Origin: Streptomyces sp. R33
GTDB taxonomy: Bacteria > Actinomycetota > Actinomycetes > Streptomycetales > Streptomycetaceae
NCBI RefSeq assembly: GCF_041200175.1
Contig: NZ_CP165727.1
Coordinates: 8,178,001 to 8,242,000, forward strand
Reading direction: 5' to 3'
Length of the DNA stretch: 64,000 nucleotides
How positions within the stretch are numbered: the stretch's first letter is position 1; each line of letters starts with the position of its first letter. Positions 1 to 8,468 of this stretch are shown here, piece after piece. The position numbers were made by a program, and so were the translations under genes. Below the pieces are notes generated by a model, which saw only the letters and a list, made by a program, of their open reading frames with translations, was not told the origin of the DNA and made no database searches.

Positions 1-2
1 CG

Positions 3-506
3 CTTGGTCATGCCCCGATTCAACAGCGCCGGAGCCTGCCGCGGTCGAGAGACACACCGCGCGGCCGGCGCGGGCAGCAACACCGTCACAAACGGGCCAG
101 GCGCGCGCCCGCCACCCGCACCGGCAGCACGGTCGAGACGCGGGCCCGGTTCGGCCACACCGCATCCGTCGGCACCACCGACGACGGCCGCGTCCGCCGC
201 CTCACCGTCCGCCTCCCCGCCGCCTACACCCAGCGTCTGTTCGACAAACACCTCCAGCCCCCCGAGACGACTGGGCCCTCCGCCACACCCACCACGGGCG
301 CGACCACTGCCGGACGTCCCGACGCGCTCTATCGATCGGGCCGGGGGTCGGGCAGGATTCCCGGTGCACCGGGAACTCCCGGCCGCGGCCGCGAGACGGA
401 GACTGTGTGTCAGCAGGGCACGAGCAAGCGGAGCAAGCGCTTCGGGACGCGTTCTACCGCGATCCCTACTCCCGCTACGCCCTCGCCCGCCGAGCCGAGG
501 GGCTGA
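3..506 (+). pseudogene. 3' end of an unidentified coding region
   Basis: A frame open from the window edge to a TGA at 504-506 has strong GC at third codon positions between about 120 and 310. It reads through residues such as VRRLTVRLPAAYTQRLFDKH, which look like genuine protein. Beyond about 330 the frame overlaps the P450 start and loses its coding look. I do not recognise the family. It is probably the truncated tail of a gene that starts before the window. Confidence 0.3.
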
Positions 507-1642
507 CCTGGATACCAGAGGTCGACGCCTGGTTGGTCGCGCGCGAGGGTGATGTACGGGAAGTCCTGCGGCGCGCCGAGGACTTCTCCTCCGCGAACGC
601 GTTATTGCCGGACGTCCCGCTGTCGGAGGCTGCGCTGGGCGTCCTCCCGCGAGGTTTCGGGCCGCGGCCGACCGTGGTCTCCTCGGACGGCGCCGCCCAC
701 CTGCGCTACCGGGCCCCGTTGAACCGGGGCCTGTCCTCCGGCCGGATCGCGGCGCTGATGCCGTACGCGCGAGAGCGGGCGCGCGAGCTGGTGGACGCCT
801 TCGCCGACGACGGCTCGGCCGAGCTGGTGGAGGCGTACGCCCGGCGGCTGCCGGGGCTGGTCATCGGGCGGCTCATCGGACTGGATCCCGCCGATGTCCC
901 TTCGGCGGTGCACGGCGGCTACCGCGCCGAGGAGCTGTTCTTCCGCCCGCTGCCGCCACCCGAGCAGGCGGCCGCCGCGGAGGACGTCGTGGCGCTCCAG
1001 CACTTGCTGGACGGCTACGTCCGCGACCGCCGGGCACGCCCCCGTGAGGACCTGTGCTCGGACCTCGTGGCCGCTTTGGCCCCCGGAGAACGGGAGTTGA
1101 CACTCGAACAGCGTCACGAGCTCGTGGCCAATCTGCAGAACCTGCTGATCGCCGGCTTCCTGACGACGAGCGCGCTCATCTCCACCGCCCTCCTGCACTT
1201 GCTCACCGACCGGGAGCAGTGGCTCCTGCTGTGTTCCGATCCGACGCTGATCGCCGCCGCCGTGGAGGAATGCGCTCGCTTCGACACGGCCATCCAGGGC
1301 TTCCGGAGGGTCACGACGCGGCCCGTGACACTGGGCGGGACGAAGCTGCCGGCCGGGGCCACCGTGCTCGTGGCCTACGCCTCCGCCAACCGCGACGAGC
1401 ACCGACACGCGCGGGCCGACCGGTTCGACATCCGCCGTCCCATGGACCGGCGACACCTCGCTTTCGGTCACGGGCCGCACAGTTGCCCGGGATCCCGCCT
1501 GGCCCGGGCCCAACTCCGCCTGACGTTGGAGTTGTTCTCGCACGCCCTGCCCGGTCTGCGGCTGGACCCACGCCGCCCGCTGCCATCCATGCGCCCCACC
1601 CTCATCCACCGTTCGCCCGAGACCCTGCACGTGACCTGGTGA
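407..1642 (+). CDS. cytochrome P450
   Basis: A soluble bacterial haem monooxygenase of 411 residues, the usual length. The start is GTG with GGAG about 7 bases upstream. The haem-binding loop is FGHGPHSCPG with the thiolate Cys at 360. The K-helix ExxR is E288-R291. The I-helix motif at 249-254 reads AGFLTT, so the usual acidic residue before the conserved Thr is Leu; proton delivery may differ, or the enzyme may do atypical chemistry. No ferredoxin or ferredoxin reductase lies beside it, so redox partners must come from elsewhere. The substrate cannot be named. A degenerate copy of its C-terminal coding sequence lies at 9478-9612. P450 membership is certain. Confidence 0.95.
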   Translation: MSAGHEQAEQALRDAFYRDPYSRYALARRAEGLTWIPEVDAWLVAREGDVREVLRRAEDFSSANALLPDVPLSEAALGVLPRGFGPRPTVVSSDGAAHLRYRAPLNRGLSSGRIAALMPYARERARELVDAFADDGSAELVEAYARRLPGLVIGRLIGLDPADVPSAVHGGYRAEELFFRPLPPPEQAAAAEDVVALQHLLDGYVRDRRARPREDLCSDLVAALAPGERELTLEQRHELVANLQNLLIAGFLTTSALISTALLHLLTDREQWLLLCSDPTLIAAAVEECARFDTAIQGFRRVTTRPVTLGGTKLPAGATVLVAYASANRDEHRHARADRFDIRRPMDRRHLAFGHGPHSCPGSRLARAQLRLTLELFSHALPGLRLDPRRPLPSMRPTLIHRSPETLHVTW

Positions 1643-2162
1643 GCGATTGATTCCAACCGCGGCAGCTACTGGCCACTGCCCCAACAGCTTCTGGAATCAA
1701 CCCGGTTCACGATCCCGTACGAACGGCCGCCAGGGCCGCGACGCCATGCGATCTCGTATGCCCGACGAACACCGAGAGGGAAGGGTCCCCATCCTGCAGG
1801 TTCACCTCGACGCCTACACCAGCGCGGCACGCACCACCCAGCTCGGCGAGCCGGCGGCGCAGACCGCCGCCGAGGGCGGACGGCCGCTGCTGATCTACGG
1901 CGGCTTCAGATCCCCCGGTCCCGCTTGTGCTGCCCGGTTCCGCCGGCCTCTGCGACCCGCATGCGCGGGCCGTACGGATACTCATGGTCCAGGGAGCGCA
2001 GGCACCGTGTTCGAGAACAAGTTCGATGCACATCGAGCGGGCAACGGCCTGGTAAGTCCTGAGGTTATGCGCTCTCCGGAATGAATTCCTCCGCAAGGGT
2101 TGACGCGCGGTGCCTCCCCGGCGGATTGTGATCGCCTCGGCCGCACGATCGCTGGAGGTCTC
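1643..2162. other. gene-poor spacer
   Basis: No complete gene is supported. A plus-strand stretch at about 1756-1900 has codon use typical of the host and may be a gene remnant, but it has no recognisable family and no clear start or ribosome binding site. Confidence 0.4.
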
Positions 2163-2324
2163 GTGAGCGAGTTCCACACAGAAGTGATGACGCTGCCCAA
2201 CGGCTCAGCCGCGGGTGCGGTGCTGACAGGAGCCGGCGCGGATCTGAGCGACGAGGAGTTCCTCGAGCGGTACCCGCGCGTGGCCGAGATCCTGGCCCGC
2301 TGGGAGCGTGAGGACCTGGGCTAG
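2163..2324 (+). CDS. small hypothetical protein (53 aa)
   Basis: The GTG start has GGAG about 8 bases upstream and the frame has typical codon use. The product is acidic and ends with an amphipathic segment (SDEEFLERYPRVAEILARWE). Immediately after it an AGGAGG sequence precedes an ATG at 2337 that opens a 41-codon frame to 2462, so the two may have formed a small two-gene unit, for example an antitoxin followed by a now broken toxin. That role is a guess; I do not recognise the family. Confidence 0.5.
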   Translation: MSEFHTEVMTLPNGSAAGAVLTGAGADLSDEEFLERYPRVAEILARWEREDLG

Positions 2325-2723
2325 GAGGGAGGCTCGATGCCTCGCCGGAGAAGCGCCCCTACCCACCTTCGCCTCGTTGGGGAGACGGCGTCCTCGCCAT
2401 CCGCCACCACAGGGACTGCGAACGCATCGGACGCATCGATGCCAAGCAGCGACGCCGGCTGATCGTTCCTTATGCTGCTGGCGGATCCGCCAGGAAACGC
2501 TGCTGAACGCGGAGCCACATCGTTGGTTCTGCTCGCGGCGCTCGGCCGATGGAGGCGATCACCGCCTCGGCCGAGGACTGCACGCCCGGGACGGAGCCGC
2601 AGGTGGTGCTTGGATCGCGCCGTATCCGGATCGCTCCGACGACGGCGCGTGCGGTCTACGGTGATCCACCGGACCATCTCGGGCCGGCGTCACTCCCTGT
2701 CCTCCCCCGGGAGGGTTGCGCGC
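2325..2723 (+). other. spacer with a short frame behind a strong Shine-Dalgarno
   Basis: AGGAGG at about 2322-2328 lies about 8 bases before ATG 2337. The frame runs 41 codons to TGA at 2460-2462. A shifted frame just downstream (about 2385-2460) also looks coding, which suggests a frameshifted small gene. Nothing else recognisable is seen up to 2723. Confidence 0.3.
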
Positions 2724-2960
2724 TTAGACGTCGTCGCGCTCCTCGTACACATGCGGCTTCCCGCCTTGCCAGGCGATGACCTCGGAGTCGCCGAGTACGA
2801 GGTCCTCTGGGCCGGGGACGTCGAGGCGCCGCAGGAACTCGATCAGGTCCTGGTCGGAAAAGGCGACGCCGAGGACGGTGTCGACGCCGCGGATTCGGAT
2901 CACGACCCGCCGACCGCCGGTCGGGGCGATCCGGTGCACGAGGATCGGCGCATGGTCCAT
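2724..2960 (-). CDS. conserved small Streptomyces protein, paralogue 1
   Basis: A 78-residue protein of a small family often seen in Streptomyces, with the pattern HAPILVHR ... GGRRVVIR ... LGVAFSDQDLIEFLRR ... VIAWQGG. No function is established to my knowledge. The start is the ATG at 2958-2960, which fits the family N-terminus. It lies 44 bases downstream of a paralogue (3005-3214, same strand) that shares the V-HP/R, LGVAHS/LGVAFS, LLRAAGL/FLRRLDV and W-GGG/W-GGK positions, so the two arose by tandem duplication and are probably co-transcribed. No signal peptide or membrane segment. Confidence 0.7.
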   Translation of the reverse strand: MDHAPILVHRIAPTGGRRVVIRIRGVDTVLGVAFSDQDLIEFLRRLDVPGPEDLVLGDSEVIAWQGGKPHVYEERDDV

Positions 2961-3004
2961 GGCTCCAGCCTGCTGCCGACGTCCCGGCACGGCATCCGGA
3001 GCAT

Positions 3005-3214
3005 TCACTCGCTCCACTCTTCCGGGCCCCCGCCGAGCCAGCGGATCGGGGGCCAGCCGTCCGCCGTCTCCAAGCCGGCCGCGCGGAGCAGCTCGAGCAC
3101 ACCGGTGAAGCTGTGCGCTACGCCCAGGGCCCGGTCTTCGGCGTGCACGTGCGCCACGACGGACCGGCCGTCTCCGGCGAGCGGGTGGACGACGATGTAC
3201 ACGCTGTCGGCCAT
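3005..3214 (-). CDS. conserved small Streptomyces protein, paralogue 2
   Basis: A 69-residue paralogue of the next gene downstream, starting MADSVYIVVHPLAGDG and ending IRWLGGGPEEWSE. The ATG at 3212-3214 is directly preceded by GGAGGT with no spacer, which is unusually tight. An in-frame TTG nine codons upstream is the alternative start, but the family N-terminus fits the ATG. Function unknown. It forms a tandem pair with 2724-2960. Confidence 0.65.
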   Translation of the reverse strand: MADSVYIVVHPLAGDGRSVVAHVHAEDRALGVAHSFTGVLELLRAAGLETADGWPPIRWLGGGPEEWSE

Positions 3215-3237
3215 ACCTCCAGGGTGCGGCCACCTGG

Positions 3238-3572
3238 TCAATCCAGCACGTCAAGTGCGGTGTCCGGTCGGCACTGCGTGCAGGCCCCGACGCCCTCGGC
3301 GAGGGCACGCCGGGCCGTGTCCCGGTCGGCGGGCCGGCAGCGTGACGAGGTATGTGGACGCGGACTGGGGCGCGGCGGCCGACGCCGATGCCGTGCTCGA
3401 TCAGCCAGTCCGGCGGCGACGCGGGCGGCCGACGTACGGCCTCGGTACCACTCCTCCGCGGCAATCCAGCCGCAGGTCCGCTCGAGATCGCCGTCCGGCA
3501 CCCGCTCCAGGAAACTGAGCCGCTCGAGACTCGAGGCGGCACCAGGACGCGCCGGGTCCCACCTTCCTGCAC
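3238..3572 (-). pseudogene. degenerate DUF6233-type gene
   Basis: Pieces of a DUF6233-like protein occur in different minus-strand frames. One frame carries SPPDWLIEHGIGVGRRAPVRVH at about 3350-3430. A second frame carries CRPADRDTARRALAEGV and CTQCRPDTAL at about 3240-3330. In intact members these segments follow each other in one frame, so at least one frameshift separates them. The family is common in Streptomyces and has no known function. Assignment is from memory of the family pattern. Confidence 0.5.
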
Positions 3573-3579
3573 TGGCTCG

Positions 3580-3897
3580 TCACGTGCATCGATTCGTGGA
3601 CCGGCGGCGTGGAGGGGGGCAGGACCGCACGGCGGGGCGTCCTGGCCGAACGGGTTCGGAGGGCCGGGCTGGGGGCCTATGCCGCCGCCCGGGCACGGGC
3701 CGCACCGCTACTTCTTCCGCTTGTACGCGCTGTCGCAGCCGGTCCACCTTCGCGCTCCAGTGGGTGCGCCGTGCCCAGGCGTCCAGCCGGTGGCCCAGCC
3801 GGACGGCGCTGTGGTGCCAGGATGCCACCACCACCTCGTGGGCCCGGACGCCGTGCACAGGGGTTCCAGGAACGACAGCCTCATTCCTCATCACCAT
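3580..3897 (-). CDS. hypothetical protein, basic
   Basis: A minus-strand frame with host-like codon use from ATG 3895-3897 (or ATG 3889-3891). It includes a Trp- and His-rich core (VVVASWHHSAVRLGHRLDAW) followed by a Pro/Arg-rich tail that is probably disordered or no longer coding. No clear ribosome binding site and no recognised family. It may be a remnant. Confidence 0.35.
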   Translation of the reverse strand: MVMRNEAVVPGTPVHGVRAHEVVVASWHHSAVRLGHRLDAWARRTHWSAKVDRLRQRVQAEEVAVRPVPGRRHRPPARPSEPVRPGRPAVRSCPPPRRRSTNRCT

Positions 3898-4010
3898 CGC
3901 CAGGCGACTCCCAGGCGTCCCCCCTTCCGATATGGGTGCGGGGGAGGAGCGGGCGAAGACCGGCATCGGGATTGGGCGGCGGACCGTCCCGGAACCGCCG
4001 TGCTCACTGG

Positions 4011-4826
4011 CTACATCCCGGGTCTGCTTCTGCCGGAACCGGAACCGGAACCGGCGCCGAGCAGGGTGGGCAGATCGGCGAAGGAGTCGAGGACGTGGTC
4101 CGGGGTCCCGGAGGCGGCCCGGTGCGTCTCGGGGAGGTACTTGCCCGTCCTCACCAGTACGCCGGTGACGCCGGACCGCTGGGCGGCCAGCACGTCCGAC
4201 TCGATGTCGTCGCCGACCATCAGAGCTTCGGACGCATCGGCGTCCAGGTGGGCGAGGGCGCTCGCGAAGAACGCGGGCGCCGGTTTGCCCGTCACCTCCG
4301 CCTCGGTGCGCGATGCCTTCTCGAGCCCCTCGAGGAAGGCCCCCGTGTCCAGGTCGAGGCCGCCTTCGGTGCGCCAGTACAGATTGCGGTGCATGGACAC
4401 CAGCCGTGCTCCGCGCTGCAGTTGCCGGAAGGCGCGGTTGAGGGCCTCGTAGCCGAACTCTGGGCCGGCGCCGCCGAGCACGACCACGTCGACGTCCCCC
4501 TCGTCGACGAGGGTGACTCCCGGCAGGTCGCCCCGTACGTCACCGCTGTTGAGCAGGAGGCAGCGGGCGCGCGGAAAGTTTTCGCGCAGGTACGCCGCCG
4601 TGGCGGCCGGAGCGGTCAGGATGTCCGCGGCATCGACGGGGAAGCCGAGGTCGGCCAGGCGCGTGGCGATGGAGGCCCGGGTGCGGGAGGTGTTGTTGGT
4701 GACCAGCGCGATGCGCAGGCCGGCCGCACGCAGCTGCTCCATGGCGCCGACCGTCCCGGGCAGGGCCTTCCAGGAGACCGTGAGGACGCCGTCGATGTCG
4801 ATCAGGACCGCTCGGATTCGCTCCAT
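4011..4826 (-). CDS. HAD-superfamily phosphatase, class IIA (NagD/LHPP-like)
   Basis: A predicted cytoplasmic phosphatase of 271 residues. HAD motif I is DIDGVL near the N-terminus, motif II is the Thr in LVTNNTSRT, motif III is the Lys in GKPAP, and motif IV is MVGDDIESD. The cap sits between motifs II and III, as in class IIA enzymes (NagD, phosphoglycolate phosphatase and LHPP relatives). The substrate cannot be read from sequence. Starting at ATG 4824-4826 puts the nucleophile Asp at residue 10, typical of the family. The last residues (GSGSGSGRS) come from a short repeat of ggaacc units at about 4034-4053 and are probably dispensable. Confidence 0.88.
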   Translation of the reverse strand: MERIRAVLIDIDGVLTVSWKALPGTVGAMEQLRAAGLRIALVTNNTSRTRASIATRLADLGFPVDAADILTAPAATAAYLRENFPRARCLLLNSGDVRGDLPGVTLVDEGDVDVVVLGGAGPEFGYEALNRAFRQLQRGARLVSMHRNLYWRTEGGLDLDTGAFLEGLEKASRTEAEVTGKPAPAFFASALAHLDADASEALMVGDDIESDVLAAQRSGVTGVLVRTGKYLPETHRAASGTPDHVLDSFADLPTLLGAGSGSGSGRSRPGM

Positions 4827-4958
4827 GGAACCGACGGTAGCCCAGGGGCTGCGCCGCGGTGGGCCGGTCCCGGGCGGTGAGGCGGCAAATGCCGTTGCTT
4901 TAGATGCGGCAGCCCCGGGTGGTCGGCCGAGAGCGGGGCGGCCGCGCCCGGTACGGCA

Positions 4959-4995
4959 GCAGGGCCCGGACCGCGCGTCGCGGTCCGGGCCCTGC
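4959..4995 (-). terminator. strong hairpin terminator after the DUF6243 gene
   Basis: Two perfect 16-base arms (gcagggcccggaccgc and its complement) enclose a 5-base loop, 34 bases past the stop of the minus-strand gene at 5029-5244. There is no clear T tract, as is common in Streptomyces. Confidence 0.8.
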
Positions 4996-5028
4996 TCCGT
5001 GCGGTGCCGTGCTGCGGGCGGCGGTGCG

Positions 5029-5244
5029 TCAGCTCTGTGCGGAGTCGTCGCCCGCCTGCCCGGCGCCCTCAGCTGAGCCTGCCTTCTCGCGCATCTTGCG
5101 CACCAGCTCCGCCTTCTGGTCGGCCGCACCTTGGCGGTCGAGATTTCGGTGCGGACCGTTGTTCTGCCGTTCGGCGCGGGACAACCTCTTGCGCTGGCCG
5201 CCGCCCATGCCCACGGGGTTGTTTATGTTCTTACTCACGGTCAC
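5029..5244 (-). CDS. DUF6243 family protein
   Basis: A 71-residue, highly charged, low-complexity protein with the conserved Streptomyces start MTVSKNINNPVGMGGGQRKR and the block LSRAERQNNGPHRNLDRQGA. It is predicted to be largely disordered with one helix (QKAELVRKMREKAG). Start is GTG with GGGAGAA about 6 bases upstream. Function is unknown. It appears monocistronic, with a strong hairpin terminator behind it. This is a chromosomal-type Streptomyces gene and supports the host assignment. Confidence 0.85.
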   Translation of the reverse strand: MTVSKNINNPVGMGGGQRKRLSRAERQNNGPHRNLDRQGAADQKAELVRKMREKAGSAEGAGQAGDDSAQS

Positions 5245-5610
5245 GGGTTCTCCCGGTAATCATGCGAAGTGATCTACGGATTCATCGGTGGGGGACGGGC
5301 GGCGACGTCGAAGGACGTCAGCAGGGGCCCATCACGCTCTCACTCGTAAATCGGCTTCTGGAAGACGTTACCCGGTTCCGTAGGCCCCGCACACCAACCT
5401 GTCGCCGCGCCGGCGTCGGCCGGGCCTTCGGCGAGTGCCCGGGGTCAGCCTTCCCTTCGGGGAATCTCGGCACCGCCAGCGCCCGCCGGTGGTCGTCGCC
5501 ACCCGCCCTGGGCAGGTCCGGATGGGCCCGTGGGCGTCGTCAGTGTTGCGAGCACACTGACGTTATGAGATCTCACTTGCGCCCCGGCGTTACGGGACTT
5601 CCCAAGGCTG

Positions 5611-6018
5611 ATGTCAAGCCGTTCCGCGAGGGGGAGTGAAGGCTACTTTCGGCACTGGCCGCCGTGGCGGCCGCTCGTGGTCGAGACCGCCCGCCGCGCC
5701 CTCGACTACACCGGCGGCACCCTGGTAATGCCCATGACCGTCCTGGTCGAGGGGTACTGGCGCGAGATCAGCTCGGGCCTTGCCGAACATGCCATTCCGG
5801 TCCGGCACTTCGTTCTCCATGCCGACCAGGACACCCTCCGCGCGCGTATCGCGGGCGACACTGTTCTTGGCCCCAACTCCCCATTCCGTCTCCAATACCT
5901 TGATCCCTACGCCGAGGCGGCCCGCACGTGGCTGCACGCCGAGGCCGAGGTCGTCGACACCACGCACCTCACGCCCGCCCAGGCCGCCCTGCAGATCGCA
6001 GAGGCCGTCAAGATGTGA
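5611..6018 (+). pseudogene. 5'-truncated TmrB-like P-loop kinase
   Basis: The frame matches the C-terminal two thirds of the TmrB-like nucleotide-binding family: YFRHWPPWRPLVVETA, then LVMPMTVLVEGYWREI, then IPVRHFVLHADQDTLRARI and a terminal VVDTTHLTPAQAALQIAEAV. The N-terminal third with the Walker A loop is missing; upstream sequence (5245-5610) does not contain it in any frame I can see. TmrB gives tunicamycin resistance in Bacillus, but most actinobacterial homologues have no known role. The product cannot be an active kinase. Confidence 0.7.
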
Positions 6019-6099
6019 GGGGTGTCGCTCGCTCTGGGCGGTCCGGGCGATTGCCGATCGGCCCAGGGCCTCACGTGTCAGAGTGAAGAAGCGGGCGAG

Positions 6100-6411
6100 G
6101 GCGGGGTGCCGCTCGGCTACACCGGCTGGGCGTCGTTCTGCGACGCGGAGTTCGGTATCAGCCCCGCGCCGGCGTACCGGCTCCTGGACGTCGCCCGCGC
6201 CCTGGCCGCGACCGACGCCCCGTACGGTGCGCTCATTGACCTGGCCCGCGACATCGACGCCGGGCGGGGACGCGTACGACGCCGCCGACCGCATCCGCTC
6301 CTGGCGCAGCTGACCAGCCTGGCCCGACTCGGTCCAGGCGGAGTTCGGCAGGGCCGACGCAGAGGTGCCTGGGGATCCGGCCGGGATCGTTCGGGCGCGG
6401 TACGCGATCTA
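6100..6411 (+). pseudogene. frameshifted remnant of a mobile-element-type gene
   Basis: One frame reads GYTGWASFCDAEFGISPAPA and AYRLLDVARALAA at about 6115-6215. Another frame continues GDAYDAADRIRSW and ends EVPGDPAGIVRARYAI at about 6408. These segments have host codon use and look like one protein broken by at least one frameshift and an in-frame stop. Similar F-G-I-S-x-A-x-A-YRLLDVAR segments occur in proteins of actinobacterial plasmids and phages, but I cannot name a function. Confidence 0.45.
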
Positions 6412-6849
6412 GGTCTCCCAGGAGGCGAACAGGGCGGCCGGGACCCGAACCCGCCCCGCTGCCAGAGCGGGGACACAACCCAGCAGGGTCAGGTAGGCCC
6501 ACCACTGCCAGGCCGCGCCGTCGAAGGAGTAGGCGACGGCGGCCGGGATGAGAGGCAGGATGGGGACGGGTGCCAGATGCCACAGAATCCGGCTGCCTGG
6601 CAGCCGCCGGGCCAGGGCTTCGCCGATCAAGGCCGTCGGAGTGGCGAACAGCACGGCTTGGAGCAGCCCCAGGACGGCGCTGAGGAAGGCGAGCCACACC
6701 AGCGAGTAAAGCCAGTCGCTGCGCTCGATGGGCGGCCCCTCGGTGACGAGGGACAGTCCGATCAGGACGATGCCGATGGCCGCGTACTGGGCTGTTGTCG
6801 CGTACCCCGCGACGCACAGGGTCCGCCTGCCCGTCATCTTCCGCACCAC
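6409..6849 (-). CDS. small integral membrane protein
   Basis: 146 residues with four likely transmembrane helices: TAQYAAIGIVLIGLSLV, LYSLVWLAFLSAVLGLLQAV, WHLAPVPILPLIPAAVAYSF and WAYLTLLGCVPALAAG. Start is GTG at 6847-6849 (a second in-frame GTG follows) with GGGGGA about 8 bases upstream. I do not recognise the family. A 12-bp perfect palindrome (6897-6908) sits about 50 bases upstream and may be its operator. It appears to be transcribed alone. Confidence 0.65.
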   Translation of the reverse strand: MVRKMTGRRTLCVAGYATTAQYAAIGIVLIGLSLVTEGPPIERSDWLYSLVWLAFLSAVLGLLQAVLFATPTALIGEALARRLPGSRILWHLAPVPILPLIPAAVAYSFDGAAWQWWAYLTLLGCVPALAAGRVRVPAALFASWET

Positions 6850-6896
6850 TGCGCATTCCCCCTGCTCGCTCCGAGAGTACCGGGCGATCTTGAAAA

Positions 6897-6908
6897 TGAA
6901 CATGTTCA
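6897..6908. promoter_or_regulatory. possible operator palindrome
   Basis: Perfect palindrome TGAACATGTTCA in a short AT-rich stretch, 48 bases upstream of the start of the membrane-protein gene on the minus strand. The position fits a repressor site, but no regulator gene is adjacent. Confidence 0.35.
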
Positions 6909-7349
6909 AGCATTCGTCACAGTACACCCCCGTCCCCATGCGGTGGGGGCCGGCCCGCGGCCGCTGGGGATGGTGGGAGGCTTGGTCGTGGTCAACGGGG
7001 TATGCATGCCTGATCCTCCGTACTCCAGCGGACGCCCGCGGCCGACCTGGCCGCCAGGGCCGGCCGCAGCGCTGCTGCCCGCCGGCCCTGGGGAGTGCGC
7101 GCCGCGTCCAGTTCGGCGGTCGGATGATCACCGCGGCCACCTTCCCTGCCAGGCAGTGAAGGCCTCGTCGCAGTGTCAAGATCGACCCGGGCGCCCATCC
7201 GTCGCGCTGCGCGCCGCGCGGCCGGGCCGGGTGGCAGAACCACGTGTCCTCCGATCGGGGAACCGCCCGGACGTCCCCCCCGGTGCGTTGCCGGTCGCAG
7301 TAACGGGTCGTGTCTCTCGCGCCTTGCCGGGAGCGGGGGTCCTGGTCCG
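6909..7349. other. spacer, nothing recognisable
   Basis: No frame on either strand has both a start with a ribosome binding site and a recognisable protein. It may hold decayed coding sequence. Confidence 0.4.
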
Positions 7350-7829
7350 TCACTGTTCCTTGGGGGCGATGGCCATGAGCAGCCGGACGTACGGGGACCA
7401 GCGGGCGCGCCGGGCCGGGCGCTCGGCACGGTCGAGGCTGTCCTCCAGCAGTGCGTCGTGCAGCCAGCGGTAGGCCAGCGGCCAGCTCAGCCGGGCGATT
7501 CCGGTGACCCGCATGGACAAGGTGTGCCGCAGCACCGTGCGCTCGTCGTCGACCGGCAGCACGGCGTACTCGTGAAAGCCGTGGAAGCCGCGAGGACCGC
7601 TGAAGGTGAACCGGACCCAGGTCCCCGGGGCGTACGCGGCGACCGTGTAGCGGACCGGGCCGTGTCCGCCTTTCGCGCCTGCGGACAGCGGACGGTCGAA
7701 CTCCATGGGGGACCAGGTCCGGTGCGGCCAGAGCCGGTCGGCCGGCCCGTCGGAAAGGGAGTCCAGGAGGGCGCCGGCCTCGGCCGCGCTCATCGGCAGC
7801 AGGCGTTCGTGGACGTTGTGGACGGGCAT
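7350..7829 (-). CDS. SRPBCC-fold protein (polyketide cyclase/dehydrase type)
   Basis: A 159-residue protein with the pattern of a START/Bet v1-like lipid-binding fold: N-terminal strand, ATVY-like segment YTVAAYAPGTWVRFTFSGPRGF, HEYAVLPVDDERTVLRHTLSM, and a long C-terminal helix region ALLEDSLDRAERPARRARW. Start is ATG 7827-7829 with AAGGAG 5 bases upstream. It is divergent from a TetR regulator, and the 57-base gap carries two copies of a palindromic site, so it is almost certainly the target of that regulator. Ligand or reaction unknown. Confidence 0.8.
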   Translation of the reverse strand: MPVHNVHERLLPMSAAEAGALLDSLSDGPADRLWPHRTWSPMEFDRPLSAGAKGGHGPVRYTVAAYAPGTWVRFTFSGPRGFHGFHEYAVLPVDDERTVLRHTLSMRVTGIARLSWPLAYRWLHDALLEDSLDRAERPARRARWSPYVRLLMAIAPKEQ

Positions 7830-7840
7830 GGAGCTCCTTC

Positions 7841-7885
7841 AATTGGAGAGTAACCTCTAATTGAATTGGAGAGTACTCTCTGATT
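7841..7885. promoter_or_regulatory. tandem TetR operators
   Basis: Two copies of a 22-base imperfect palindrome at 7841-7862 and 7864-7885, one base apart, both starting AATTGGAGAGTA. The second has a perfect core GAGAGTACTCTC. They fill most of the gap between the SRPBCC gene and the TetR gene, so the TetR protein probably controls both directions. The second copy abuts the regulator's ATG. Confidence 0.8.
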
Positions 7886-7886
7886 C

Positions 7887-8468
7887 ATGCCGAGACCACC
7901 CCGCTTCGACGCCGACGAGCTCCTCGACGCCGCCGTCCTCCTCGCAGCCAATGGCGGCCCGGCCGCAGTCACCATGTCCGCCGTCGCCCAGGCCGTCGGA
8001 GCGCCCAGCGGATCCGTCTACCACCGTTTCCCGGGGCGCCCTGCGCTCCTCGCCGAGGTGTGGCTGCGTACCGTCGAGTACTTCCAAGAGGGCTACCTCG
8101 CCGCCCTCGACGGCGATCCCGACCCCCGCAGGGCCGCCCGCGCCGGCGCCCGACACGTCGTGGCCTGGAGCCGGGCCCACCCGCGGGAGGCGGCGCTGCT
8201 CCTGTACGGCGCCGAGGAGTTCGGCCGGTCCGGCTGGTCCGAGGAGCACCGGGAACGCGCAGATCGAGGCAACGAGCGGGTGTTCGCCCGACTCGGCATG
8301 CTCGGCGCGGCCTTCGGCCTGACCGGGCCCGAGGGCCGGGACCGGATCGCCCTGGCCCTGATCGACCTGCCGCTCGGCGTGGTCCGCCGCCCCCTGCGGT
8401 CGGGGAACCCGCTGCCCCCGCACGCCGAGGACCTCGCCGAGGAGTCCGCGGCCGCCCTGCTCGGCTGA
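7887..8468 (+). CDS. TetR-family transcriptional regulator
   Basis: 193 residues. The N-terminal HTH covers about 9-55 (ELLDAAVLLAANGG, then VTMSAVAQAVGAPSGSVYHRF, the typical recognition helix). The C-terminal ligand and dimer domain has host-like composition. There is no Shine-Dalgarno before ATG 7887; the operator ends at 7885, so the mRNA is likely leaderless and the regulator represses its own promoter. It is paired with the divergent SRPBCC gene. The inducer is unknown. Confidence 0.88.
   Translation: MPRPPRFDADELLDAAVLLAANGGPAAVTMSAVAQAVGAPSGSVYHRFPGRPALLAEVWLRTVEYFQEGYLAALDGDPDPRRAARAGARHVVAWSRAHPREAALLLYGAEEFGRSGWSEEHRERADRGNERVFARLGMLGAAFGLTGPEGRDRIALALIDLPLGVVRRPLRSGNPLPPHAEDLAEESAAALLG

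Noticed and set aside
4034..4053. ggaacc repeat in the HAD gene as a regulatory element
   Set aside because: It only codes for a Gly-Ser tail and sits at the very 3' end of the gene.
6409..7842. A 477-codon minus-strand frame ending with the membrane protein
   Set aside because: Only the last 146 codons look like protein. The upstream part overlaps the SRPBCC gene in another frame.
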